Below are positions 1 through 9,021 of a stretch of DNA of 12,500 nucleotides, piece by piece; within the stretch, counting starts at the first letter, position 1; each line of letters starts with the position of its first letter. Under the pieces are notes generated by a model. It was given only the letters and a program-made list of their open reading frames with translations. It searched no databases and was not told the origin of the DNA. This DNA comes from Trachelipus rathkii. Its lineage: Eukaryota > Arthropoda > Malacostraca > Isopoda > Trachelipodidae. The stretch spans positions 1 through 12,500 of the forward strand of contig JABUQX010131199.1 of the NCBI GenBank assembly GCA_015478945.1. Reading direction: 5' to 3'. Made by a program: the position numbers and the translations under genes.

Positions 1-777
1 TCTTAGTATATGGATAGAGGGGATATATGAAAGAAATATAGGTATAAGGTTAGTATATAGGATGATATATATGTTAAGTAAATTATGGATAAAATGGGAG
101 GGAAATGGATGGTGCCATCTTATTGTCGGGGAGATATATATATATAGTACTATAATGGTTATAGATTTATGAAGATGATTTTTTTGGTTATGTGGCGTGA
201 ATCTTACTATGAAGATATAAGTTTTTGTGAGAGAAGAATTTAGAAAAAGAGGGGTATATATATCTTATTTATTCAAGGTGTGCTTAGTGCGGTTACAATA
301 AAAATATAATAGGTTTAACATAGATAATAATGTATTATTATAAGTGTAAATGATATATATTAGTGTAATAGTATATTATATAGGGTGATAGTTAAGTAAT
401 AGAGTACTCGCTGTATTGTTGTAAAATCATTGAAATATATATATATATACTATATATATTGAATGTAGTTAGTATAGAGCATATTGGACTATAGTATCTT
501 ATTTTAATAAGTTTATAAATATTTAAGTAGTACTTATTATATGTGTATATGAATAGGGAATATATATATAGGATGATGCACGAGTAATAGTAAGAAATAG
601 GATATGGTACTGGTTAGCAATTTAATCTTATAGTGGCAGTAAAGTGAGACAATATAGTGAGTATTTTAGGATCGCACTTAAGTGTTGCTCAATAAGGGTG
701 AGATAATAAAGTAAATTGTAAATAAAAGAGCCTATATATATTATATAATATAACTTTTCTATATATACACTTCCAGA
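1..777. other. AT-rich, cytosine-poor intergenic DNA
   Basis: No coding signal was found. The stretch is dominated by interrupted TATA-type sequence with many G and very few C on the plus strand: in the first 240 bases I count 61 G and 9 C. It resembles a degenerate TA/GGATATAT-like simple repeat rather than unique sequence. The same bias resumes at about 1741 after the compositionally different island, which suggests that the island was inserted into it. Confidence 0.6.
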
Positions 778-875
778 GGTTGGAGTCGGAGTCGAGTCGG
801 AGTCGAGTCGTAATGTTTAAAAGGGTGGAGTCGCGTAGTTCGGTAGAGTCGAGTCGGAGTCGGAGTCGGAGTCGG
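778..875. repeat. GGAGTC/GAGTC minisatellite
   Basis: Two blocks (about 782-810 and 827-875) of tandem GGAGTC and GAGTC units are separated by a short unique spacer. The minus strand is free of stops here only because the repeat lacks them; it would encode a monotonous Arg/Leu/Asp/Ser peptide, so I do not call a gene. Similar hexamer arrays occur near the ends of some animal DNA transposons, but no terminus can be tied to this one. Confidence 0.75.
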
Positions 876-906
876 AAATTTTTTTGACCGACCCACAACC
901 CTGAGG

Positions 907-962
907 TTACCGACGATTTAGGTTACTCAATTTAATGTGTTTGTGCGTGCATACATGGTGTA
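907..962 (+). repeat. Left terminal inverted repeat of the 662-bp element
   Basis: It begins TTACCGACGATTTAGG. The first 24 bases are a perfect inverted match to 1545-1568 and the rest is an imperfect match. It is the outer end of the 907-1568 element. Confidence 0.75.
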
Positions 963-1509
963 CACTTTAAGTCACCTATCGAAAACATCTGATGCTCAAT
1001 AACTTTACCTTCCCAATGTCCAATCGTTGATTCAGTACGAGGATAGATACGCATACAGTCCCGTCCCTCGGCACATGCACGAGGAAGAGTAGAGAGATCC
1101 CCCCCACCTATCGGAGAAATTGCCGTAATTGGATTAAGCATGGGAACAACCCTATCCCACGCAGGTTACATTTTCTTCGAGAGAGACTGATTATGTTGTT
1201 ATCGCGGGTGTGGTTAGGGGCGAGTATGGAAAAAATAGAGAGGAATGAGCTCAACATCACATGTACCGAGGGAACGAGATTTTTCCACTACACAAGAAAT
1301 TATCAGACGCTCAGAGTAAGCTGAGATGTGTTCTCGCCAATCGATAGCCACAGCGTGACCTAATCGAGAATAATCTGAGGAAAACACTCTATTCGTACAC
1401 CTCGTAGTAGGCGAAGTATTATTGAGTCGAATAGAACTTTCGACTTCATGATTGTGCATGAGAGGTAAAGAGATTGATTGCCTAACGTGTTTCCGAAGGA
1501 CGTTAGGCG

Positions 1510-1568
1510 TACACACATGTACGCACGCACATACATTAAAAAATTTGAGTAACCTAAATCGTCGGTAA
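1510..1568 (-). repeat. Right terminal inverted repeat of the 662-bp element
   Basis: Read on the minus strand, it starts with the same 24 bases as the left end. It then diverges through an expanded T run and single-base differences. Confidence 0.75.
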
Positions 1569-1740
1569 ACTACATGCGACGCGTCACACAACAACAAAAA
1601 CTAGTGTACCTTCAATCGTCGTAACTTTGGTAAACGAAGCGTCATACAGAACATATAGGTTCCGTTTTTAAACAGATAAATTGCGCTATTTGCTCTATCA
1701 GGCCCTGCCGAAGTATTGTCAGCCGGAGACTCTTTGAAAA
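1569..1740. other. Mixed-composition flank with two related motifs
   Basis: No gene is seen. The composition matches the adjacent element rather than the C-poor DNA further right. Two related stretches are present, about 1557-1589 and 1614-1647. Each starts AATCGTCG, carries GTAAAC and ends GCGTCA(C/T)AC, as if a terminal segment of the element had been duplicated and then diverged. Confidence 0.4.
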
Positions 1741-2459
1741 TCATAAGTGAGGATATATAATATATATAGTTATTATTATAGGGGGAGATATACTGAATAT
1801 GTATAATAAATAAAATATTGTTATTACTAGAGTCAGTAAATGAGTATAGGCTGTCACATGTATGGATAAAAGATATGAGAATTTGAGGTTAGGTATAGTA
1901 GAGTATATATTATGAAAAAGAATAATGAGTGTAGCATTATAATATATATCCGATATTGAAGTATTAGCGATAATTCGCTATGTCGAGAGATCGTTCGCAT
2001 ATTATTTATATTCGTATTAGTGATGATTTTGTGCGAGTGTTTAGTCCGAGAGTGATATAACAGAAATATAATTTTATATCAGTTGTGCGGAGCAAAAATT
2101 CAGTTGCCAACACGTTAATACTATAGTTGTTCACCGTAGGTTTATGTTATTATCCCAGCTAAATCCTGTTTAGACTCAGTTTTGTTTTATGAGCTTTAGG
2201 TTTACGGTATAAAGGTTAATCTTCACTTGGTGGAAATTCTGTTGCGCACTATTCAAACAGAATAATTATAATAATGGCAATATACTATCTAGTTTTGTCT
2301 GGGATTATTTCGATGTATATCCGATGAAAAAGGCTAGTTGCAAACTTTTGTAGCATGAATTATTCCCGAAAAGGGAGTTTATATCAGTCCTCAGAAAGCG
2401 CGATCGCTAAAAGAGATTTAAACATATTGAAGAGGTTCTAAAAGAATAATTTTGAAAAG
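1741..2459. other. Intergenic DNA, no gene seen
   Basis: The first 250 bases or so repeat the C-poor, TA-rich character of 1-777. From about 1960 the composition becomes more even, but all frames are broken by stops and nothing is recognisable. Confidence 0.5.
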
Positions 2460-2588
2460 ATGGATAAAAGGAAAAATCAAAAGCGGAAGGCCATCGCCAC
2501 GCCTCTTGTAATGGACAAGCAACGCAGACTCTCAGAGAGGTTGTGCGGTCGAAACAAGACATATGAGATAGCCAACAAAGTAGGGTAG
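2460..2588 (+). pseudogene. Possible pogo/Tigger-like transposase N-terminal scrap
   Basis: A 42-codon frame runs from ATG at 2460 to TAG at 2586-2588. It is basic and starts MDKRKNQKRKAIA; near its end it reads GRNKTYEIANKVG. The KRKAI start, then RRL, G and a YEIA-K-G segment about 25 residues later resembles the first helix-turn-helix of CENP-B/Tigger/jerky proteins (typically KRKAIT...RRLE-GEKTYEIA-LG). If so, it is the extreme N-terminus only: the frame ends where the family would continue with the recognition helix, and I find no continuation in the other frames downstream. The segment is less AT-rich than its neighbours. The match is by eye and short, and chance resemblance is quite possible. 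Confidence 0.3.
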
Positions 2589-3078
2589 GAGAACTTAAGA
2601 CAGTAGACGCCTTATATATTTGGCCGAGCCTATGATGTCTTAGACGAGCGCGCGAGTGTGGTCACACCACGTGATCTACGAGACTGTATGCGTGTCTAAT
2701 ATAGGAGAGTTAAATCGTAAAAGAAATCATAAGTTGTTGAATGTTGGAAGTAATAGAGATATTGGTAGATATAACAATGGGTTTTCAACTGATATTTCAC
2801 CGTATTTGTATTAACGAACAATAAAAAAAATATACTTCCATATTCGTTTTACGCCGAATATAAAAAATATCATCACTCGTTCCTTATTCTCTGATATATA
2901 TATACTCACTAGTGACAATATTATAATATTGATTACTATTATTAACAATATAATATTTAATTATATAATATATATACCTCACATATTATAATTACTACTA
3001 TACATTATATACTATAGTGGGAAGTGAATAAATTACGATTAAATGAAGAGATAATAGTAAAAAATAATAGAATTAGAA
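2589..3078. other. Intergenic DNA, no gene seen
   Basis: A short stretch richer in G and C (to about 2700) holds a small GTGGTcacACCAC inverted repeat. The rest becomes steadily richer in A and T. All frames are closed. Confidence 0.5.
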
Positions 3079-3100
3079 TAATATAAATATATATTATATA

Positions 3101-3139
<39 letters not shown>

Positions 3140-3143
3140 ATAT
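3079..3143. repeat. TA microsatellite
   Basis: An alternating TA run, interrupted by ATTATA steps, ends just before TTGCATACC. Confidence 0.9.
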
Positions 3144-5545
3144 TGCATACCTTATTGGTGAGGAATGTCCTGACACAATAACTGGTGAGTGTCAACGAAA
3201 AATATCTGACTCCTAATTTAATGAAGACCATTTATAAAAGCACGTTAGCTTCATGTATTCGCACGATTGAGTTACGTTGATATGAACATCAACAAATTAA
3301 CTTTAAAAATATTAATGAATAATCGGGTTATTTGAAAGAAAGAGTATAAGCTCCTCTGTTATTATTTTACGTAATAATCAAATGAACATAATGGATTTAA
3401 GAGCTATATATATATGTAATCGACTTTCTATCTTGTCGATTAATAATCGAAATATTTCTGTATACATGTAGGATTAAGGTTATTCTTCTATCAATATGGA
3501 TTATGATACAATCGAAGGCGGGTATCTATGATCAGCACTAATGATATATAATCAAACTGAACTGATAACTTTAATACTAAGAAATAAAACATGCAGCTGA
3601 AGGAAGAAATTGTATAAATATTAAACTATATAATATAAAATTGAAAAAAGCTGTGTATTAATATATGAAGTAGATGTAGCGCTGTTAATGTTGATTGTAT
3701 AATATATTATTTTGAGATGCAGAATGTACTGAAAAAAATTAAAATATCCGTCTCGCGCAAAAGGTAAATTATAATCAAGGCAACCATTAGAACTTTTTTT
3801 GAGTTTTTTCGGGCGAGTCATTCTTTGTGTGCAATTATTGTTAGTTCTTTAAGACTGAGAAGTATTATATAAAAAGCACTTCCATATTAAAGATTTGAGA
3901 GTATCCTGAAATAGTAACGAAGTCATCCAGAGTGTACATTGCAATCACAGAATTATAAACATTTATAAGAGTTTTTGGTGCCAACGATTTACGTAATTCT
4001 TATTCAAGGAAATCAGAGAGAATTGGATTAAAAAATATTGGATGACTCAAAAAAGAAAAATGTAACAGTAAGTTGCAGAGGTGTTGAGGTAACAAAGCAG
4101 CAGTTTGCTATTAAGCAGATTTGCTCCAGAAATAATTAGGAGTAGTTATTAGCCGCTACATTTGATATGTGCGGAAAAACGAAAACGGGATTAGGTCTCC
4201 CAAACAAGATGAAGCGACGAATAGGTATATTCGTAAACATAATTGGATCTTCATATTTTAGCTTCCTTTTCTCACAGAACACAATCAGGTTGCAGTTATG
4301 ATAGTTCTTTAGGTGTTTTTGAAAAACAATTTATTAAACAAATAAGTTTCGAATTCAAAAATTATAACTTTCTCGTAATGAGTTATAATTTGATTAAATT
4401 CAAAGAAGAGTTTCTTAAGGGTACTGATTACTCCAACTTAACATTCGTTTTCAAATGAATTTGAATATAAAAGAAAAAAAATTGATTAAGATTAATCCAT
4501 ATTTCGAGCAAGGGTTGCGTGAGAGCAAATGGATGACTGAAAAATTTCATATAATAAAAAATAAACACTCAGAATTGAACAATCTGTAACGCTATCAAAG
4601 AGAGTTCATATTTTCCACAATTATCATGCCTAAATAATAATTTAGTGTGAATTTTCCAACAGTTTTTTTGTGAATGATTTTTTCTCTTTGCTTGGAGGTG
4701 TACTAGATAATAAACATTTATCACTCATTCATACCTTTGTCAGGATTAGACAGTATTTTCGAAAACGAAAAAAGTAATAATAATATTTTTCTTTATGATC
4801 CCTTAAAGCTTGTCAAATTGTATACAGACTTTATCTATTATGAATGCTATAATACTATACGTATAATCCTTTAATGGAATTAATTTAGTGAGTTGGAAAA
4901 GATTCAATCATTTTATTCTACGAAATAATGATGAATTATTGGTATCAGTTTAGGTGGAAGAGCAATTAAATGGTCACTTAATCTCTATAAATAAAGAACG
5001 AATTATAATAAAATCAATTTAAGCTATATGAGCAAAAATTCATTAAGAAATTTATTCGGTAAAAAAAATATAATTAAAAAAAGAGATAAAATATATTTTT
5101 ATGTTTTTTTATTATAGAGTAATTGATTTTATTTAATAAAAGTGGAAGAATTTATGATATCAATTTATTATTCTTTGTAATAGTCAATCATTTATCAGTT
5201 AAATTTTATAAACAAAGAAAGATTTAAAATAAATAGATATTTTAGGAGTATAATTTATTAAAACTAATCGATGTACGAGATTTTTTCATGGTCCTACAAA
5301 ATCATCATGCTAGTATTAAAGGAGAATGTGCGTTTAGTGACTTATTGTAATGTAAAATATCAAACATATACGCATACAATAGTCACACTAAAAATGTCAC
5401 ACACTTTTGAGATTTAGAAATGCAATTATTGAATGAAGAGTAAAATCTATTTATGAGAGATAACTACATGAATATTTTTTTATAGTAGTTGTGTACTGAA
5501 TAATTATGGTTGTTCGTTTAGTAAGATAGGAGAACATTTTATTTG
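3144..5545. other. Long AT-rich intergenic stretch, no gene recognised
   Basis: About 2.4 kb without a recognisable gene, RNA or element. The two longest open stretches (3621-3821 minus and 4243-4458 plus, about 70 codons each) have compositions expected from random AT-rich DNA (many Ile, Tyr, Phe, Asn, Lys) and match no family I know. No inverted or tandem repeat of note was seen. Confidence 0.5.
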
Positions 5546-5715
5546 ATACAATCAATCATCATCAGCAGTTAAAAATCAATTGCATACATCATCATCATCA
5601 TCAATCATCATACATCATCATATCATAACATCATGCGAGTCATCAATCAATGATCTTATCATATTAATATCAGTTAATGCTATTATCATGAGGTAATCAT
5701 TATCATTATTATTAT
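5546..5715. repeat. ATC/CATCAT microsatellite cluster
   Basis: Imperfect CATCAT and CAATCAT units, densest at 5587-5634, decay rightwards into TCATTATTATT. It is a simple-sequence repeat without coding value. Confidence 0.85.
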
Positions 5716-6018
5716 TTTAGTGTTTTGTGATGATCTTCATAGGGTTAGTATGAGCACAAACGTGAGCACAGTTATAACTTAAGTAATAATTAACATGGGA
5801 ATGTTGAACATTTTGAGTGAGTGTATAGCATTAGAGGGCACCCCCCCCCCCCGATAAAGTTTAAGAGAAATTACATTACGTTTCTTGCGTCCTTATTCAA
5901 ATCATTTGCAGAGTGTGTTCCAGCGCCGTGATAATTTTATGTAGCTACTGAAAATTGGGGGAATATTATTGAGTGGTCTGGTTTTTTTCTTTTGTCATCT
6001 TGAATCTGATCATTGATT
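5716..6018. other. Intergenic DNA with a 12-C run
   Basis: No gene is seen. A run of 12 C (5841-5852) stands out in otherwise AT-rich sequence. Confidence 0.5.
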
Positions 6019-6034
6019 AAAGTGGTCCCCAACC
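6019..6034 (+). repeat. Possible hAT-type terminal motif
   Basis: AAAGTGGTCCCCAACC resembles the CAGTGGTCCCCAACC-type ends of many animal hAT elements. No inverted partner was found in the window, so this would be at most an orphan end. Confidence 0.25.
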
Positions 6035-6538
6035 ATATGACCTACATTTGAGAGGACGTCATTGACGGATGCTGGTGGTTATTTGCCATTTTTAATGGTA
6101 AGGTGCAGTATGATAACTGACTCAGTCCTGTGTTTTTCACTCCACAAGATAAGCCAGAGCTTTCTTTATATTATCAGCAAGCATCTCCTCGTGGCAACAG
6201 TGCGCCAGTAATGTAGATAAATTTCAATTTCCGCCAAGTTTCATAAATATGCGTCACTGAGATATTCACCCATTGATAATCAGTGCGTGATTACACGAGC
6301 TCCAGCAACGAATGTATTAGTACAAAGATTTTAAAGTGTGTAGTTCTTGTCTAACGTCAGTGACTAGTCAGAAGATAACAATGAGAACTCTTTGATTGAT
6401 GTAACGGAATTAGATCGTTTTGGAGATAAGTAGCTGGATGATTGTTTGATACGAGGGTTATTAATCTCTGAATTATTGTTTTAACGGCAGTCATACATTT
6501 TTCTCAACTGAGTGTATCTGTGTGTAGAGTATTCCGGA
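6035..6538. other. Intergenic DNA, no gene seen
   Basis: The composition is more balanced than upstream, which might reflect an old element starting at the hAT-like motif on its left. All six frames are interrupted, and I recognise no protein segment in the parts I read through. Confidence 0.4.
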
Positions 6539-6565
6539 ACCTGTTTCAAACCACACCCCTCAAAA
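6539..6565 (+). repeat. Left 27-bp terminal inverted repeat of fold-back
   Basis: It is identical to the reverse complement of 8157-8183. It runs from ACCTGTTTC through CACACCCCTC to AAAA. Confidence 0.85.
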
Positions 6566-6760
6566 AAAATTTAGTATTGGAATGGTTTGTAATGATTTTT
6601 TATTGTAAGTAAGAAAAATTAAAAAAATTAAAATTTTGCTATAAAAAGAACTTACCTTTTTTATTTTTTGTGCTTCAAATTGGATTTATTTTCAAAATTC
6701 CATTATTTAATTTTTTAGTTTATTTCACTAAATATTTATTATGTCTCTCCACAATGAAGT

Positions 6761-6905
6761 GTATGTATATACTATAGATAGAGTATAAGTATGTATTATA
6801 TATTATATTAGTATATGTATATCGATAGTCGGTATATATAGTAGATAATATATATATAGATATATATATATATATACCGTATATATATGTCTCGAATATA
6901 TAGAT
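6761..6905. repeat. TA-rich tract in left half of fold-back
   Basis: TATA repeats interrupted by G and C (GATAGA, GTATAT). It occupies the position mirrored by the cleaner TA tract at 7881-8012, so the repeat is probably part of the element's symmetry. Confidence 0.7.
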
Positions 6906-6952
6906 AGAATATGAATAATATAATGATAGTTATTTAGAGCTATATACAAGAT

Positions 6953-7392
6953 AGCCGGATGTAAGATTTTTATTAATGCTACACAGTAGTTTAACGTAGC
7001 AGAATAGATGGCCAGGTCCTACAGTAAAACAAATTATAAATTTGGAATCAGCCGAAAATTCTAAGGGGGGGATGGGATTTAAGTTTATATTTTTTTTTTT
7101 TTGTGTTGCGTTTTGACCGGTACTTTTTTTTAATAAGAGTCTCATTTCCCCCCATTAGGGGGCTCGAGCCGAGACGGGGGGCACATCGGGCGGACTTTTA
7201 TACCCCGGACGGGGGAATGGAGTCGGAGAGAACACCCCTCGGACAATTCCGCAACAGACCAAGAGATGTCAGGGGGTTCCGGAGAATCACCCGAGGGGGG
7301 ATTAGTCCCCCCGCGTCGTCCACCCGAGAAGGCCGAGAGACCGCCGACTCCTGCAATCTTTGGCGGTTTACCCTATGGTATTCCTTTAGTAA
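6953..7392 (+). repeat. Left inner arm of the fold-back hairpin
   Basis: It pairs with 7436-7880. Matching landmarks in order inward are an AAGATTTTT-TTAATGCT block, a CCTACAG-TAAAACAAATTAT block, TTGGAATCAG, AAAATTCTAAGG-ATGGGATT, a T run, GGGGGCTCGAGC, ATACCCCGGA, GACCAAGAG, GGTTCCGGAG, GGGGATTAGTCCCCCC, GGCCGAGAGACC and the innermost CCCTATGGTATTCC. The inner 90 bases match their partner most closely and small indels increase outward. The open frames here (7103-7408 and 7266-7457) come from GC-rich DNA lacking stops and are not called as genes. Confidence 0.8.
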
Positions 7393-7435
7393 AAAAAAAA
7401 AAGAATAATTTTACTTCCAAAACACTTTGGTATTA

Positions 7436-7880
7436 CTTTACTAAAGGAATACCATAGGGAAACCGCAAAGATGGAGGAGTCCGGGGTCTCTCGGCCTCCC
7501 GGTGGATGACGGGGGGGACTAATCCCCCTCCGGGCGATGGCCCTCCGGAACCCCTCATACTTCTCATCAGACCATCGCTCTTGGTCCTTTGGGTGTCGGT
7601 CGGGGGCTCCTCCGACCGATCTCCCTCCGGGGTATGAAACGTCCCCCCTCTGTCCCCCGTCGCTCGAGCCCCCAAATGGGGGAAATAATTTTTAAAATAT
7701 TTCGATGAATAAGCCAAAAAAAATTAAAAAATAAAAAATAAAAAAAAATAAATAAATAAAAAAATAAAATCCCATCCTTAGAATTTTCGCGCTGATTCCA
7801 AATATATAATTTGTTTTAACCTGTAGGAGCTGCAGGTCCTATTACATACTGGTGAGCATTAAAAAAATCTTGACCATCTA
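7436..7880 (-). repeat. Right inner arm of the fold-back hairpin
   Basis: Inverted copy of 6953-7392, with the same blocks in reverse order on the minus strand. It differs by scattered substitutions and one- to several-base indels, and it is a few bases longer. An A-rich run (about 7706-7768) mirrors the T run at 7089-7101 on the left. Confidence 0.8.
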
Positions 7881-7883
7881 TAT

Positions 7884-7977
<94 letters not shown>

Positions 7978-8012
7978 TTTATATATATATATATATTATA
8001 TATATATATATA
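7881..8012. repeat. TA microsatellite in right half of fold-back
   Basis: Long alternating TA run with a few ATTATA interruptions, lying between the right inner arm and the right terminal zone of the fold-back element. Confidence 0.9.
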
Positions 8013-8156
8013 AGCTTATTTATTTTCATATGCCTTCAGTGAAGCGCAAAACAACAAAAAAATATTTCTTTTTACATTTCGATAATATTATTGCAAATTC
8101 AGAATCTTAAAATGCATTTATTTCACAGGTTTACCAACTTTACATAGCATAAATTA

Positions 8157-8183
8157 TTTTGAGGGGTGTGGTTTGAAACAGGT
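8157..8183 (-). repeat. Right 27-bp terminal inverted repeat of fold-back
   Basis: Perfect inverted copy of 6539-6565. Confidence 0.85.
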
Positions 8184-8347
8184 CCATATTTCCTTTGCCA
8201 TAGTGGGTATAAAGGGACCCTTCTTTCATTAGCCACGCATGCAAAGCGAAGATCTTTAACGTGAGAAAATTGCAGGTCAGTTCATTCTACATCCCTTGTG
8301 TTTTTTTGTTTATAGCGTTCCATATCTTTGCATTTTCTATTCAAGTT

Positions 8348-8575
8348 TCAAGAATGATCTGCTTCATTCTTAAAGTTAGTGTTGAAGGTAGTTTTATCTT
8401 CCTCTTCCTTCCTCATTGTCTTATATTTGTCCTTGTGTTTGTTGCCTATATGGTTTCTTAACCAATATGTTGTTTATCCTTTCCGAGAATAATTACGATT
8501 GCAAGTTTTACACTTTGAGATGTAATTGGATACAATATCGATGTAAAACCCAACCACGGTGTATGAATACGCCAT
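8348..8575 (-). pseudogene. Decayed BED zinc finger of a hAT transposase
   Basis: On the minus strand a frame opens with ATG at 8575-8573 and reads through Tyr-rich sequence (VVGFYIDIVSNYISKCKTC) into a BED-type zinc finger. Cysteines are encoded at 8512 and 8503 (C-x2-C). After NRNYSRKG comes an in-frame TAA (8476-8474), then TTYWLRNHIGNKHKDKYK with histidines encoded at 8452 and 8437, giving C-x2-C-x16-H-x4-H. The frame continues acidic and basic (MRKEEEDK) to TGA at 8350-8348. BED fingers bind DNA and sit at the N-terminus of hAT transposases and the ZBED proteins derived from them. The internal stop, and the absence of any following catalytic domain to the left, where the fold-back element lies, mark this as a relic. 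The plus-strand open frames over 8261-8649 are its antisense shadows. Confidence 0.75.
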
Positions 8576-8697
8576 TACGCAATTGTTTCAACAATTTTCA
8601 CAAAAGGTTGATCTCTAGTTTGTATTATGCAAGTCTGTCAGTATGCTAAAGTCATTAGATTGTCAAGACTTTGAGTATGGTTCGTGTTACTGCCGTT

Positions 8698-8719
8698 AAA
8701 TTGTCCTTAAGGACAATTT
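8698..8719. repeat. Perfect 22-bp palindrome
   Basis: AAATTGTCCTTAAGGACAAT followed by TT is identical to its own reverse complement. It lies upstream of the BED relic, in what could have been the 5' end zone of that element. Confidence 0.8.
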
Positions 8720-8726
8720 TATATTG

Positions 8727-8752
8727 ACATTCGCATGTCCGAATGCGAATGT
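8727..8752. repeat. Perfect 10-bp stem hairpin
   Basis: ACATTCGCAT and ATGCGAATGT form a perfect stem with the six-base loop GTCCGA. A third partial copy of the CGAATGCGA motif lies near 8792-8804, so this is a small motif cluster and not an isolated hairpin. Confidence 0.75.
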
Positions 8753-8876
8753 AAAGTTTCACAAACGAATTTTTTTTTTAATATTAGTGAATACGAATGC
8801 GAGTGAGATTTTTTTTATATAGGCCTATATATTTGCAAATTCTAAAATTGAAAACAGGAGAATATTCAGCCCATTT

Positions 8877-9020
<144 letters not shown>

Positions 9021-9021
9021 G

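Larger units (their letters stand above)
907..1568. mobile_element. 662-bp element with long terminal inverted repeats
   Basis: The ends are inverted copies of each other. Bases 907-930 match the reverse complement of 1545-1568 over 24 bases without mismatch, and similarity continues, with small indels, to about 962 on the left and 1510 on the right (a shared segment rich in GTGCGTGC and TACATG). This is the structure of a non-autonomous DNA transposon or MITE. The interior is richer in C and G than its surroundings and has two open minus-strand stretches (932-1141 and 1214-1597) that match no transposase I can recognise. I could not identify a convincing target-site duplication at either edge, so the exact boundaries and superfamily are open. 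The compositional island continues to about 1740, so the true element may be larger. Confidence 0.65.
6539..8183. mobile_element. 1.65-kb fold-back (hairpin) element
   Basis: The whole segment is an imperfect palindrome. Its outer ends are 27-bp perfect inverted repeats (6539-6565 and 8157-8183, reading ACCTGTTTCAAACCACACCC inward). Inside these are loosely similar AT-rich zones and a TA tract on each side (about 6761-6905 and 7881-8012). Then come strongly complementary arms of roughly 440 bp (6953-7392 against 7436-7880), closing on a loop of about 43 bases. The arm centres are GC-rich, unlike anything else in the window. No transposase was found, so this is a non-autonomous fold-back/MITE-like element. 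The near-complete self-complementarity means a transcript would form a very long double-stranded hairpin. I could not see an unambiguous target-site duplication, so the superfamily is unassigned. Confidence 0.8.

Noticed and set aside
689..898. Minus-strand frame with Arg-Leu-Asp-Ser repeats
   Set aside because: It is a translation of the GGAGTC minisatellite.
932..1141. Minus-strand frame containing IGHWEG, reminiscent of a motif in IS30-type transposases
   Set aside because: Only about six residues match, no catalytic DDE context is present, and the frame runs into the element's terminal repeat. Chance resemblance is likelier.
1214..1597. 127-codon minus-strand frame
   Set aside because: It runs through the terminal inverted repeat and past the element's end, and no family is recognised, so it was not called as a gene.
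3621..4458. Plus- and minus-strand frames of about 70 codons
   Set aside because: Composition is that of random AT-rich DNA, with no motif and no neighbouring support.
5546..5715. CRISPR-like spaced repeat
   Set aside because: The repeated units are ATC trinucleotides without regular spacers, so this is a microsatellite.
7103..7717. Open frames in both arms of the fold-back encoding similar peptides ending PYGIPLVK
   Set aside because: The similarity follows from the arms being inverted copies. Near the loop the arms differ by three single-base indels that only happen to restore the frame, and the frames lie in GC-rich DNA poor in stops.
8261..8649. Two overlapping plus-strand frames rich in Phe, Cys and Leu, looking like membrane peptides
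   Set aside because: They are the antisense of the minus-strand BED zinc finger relic.
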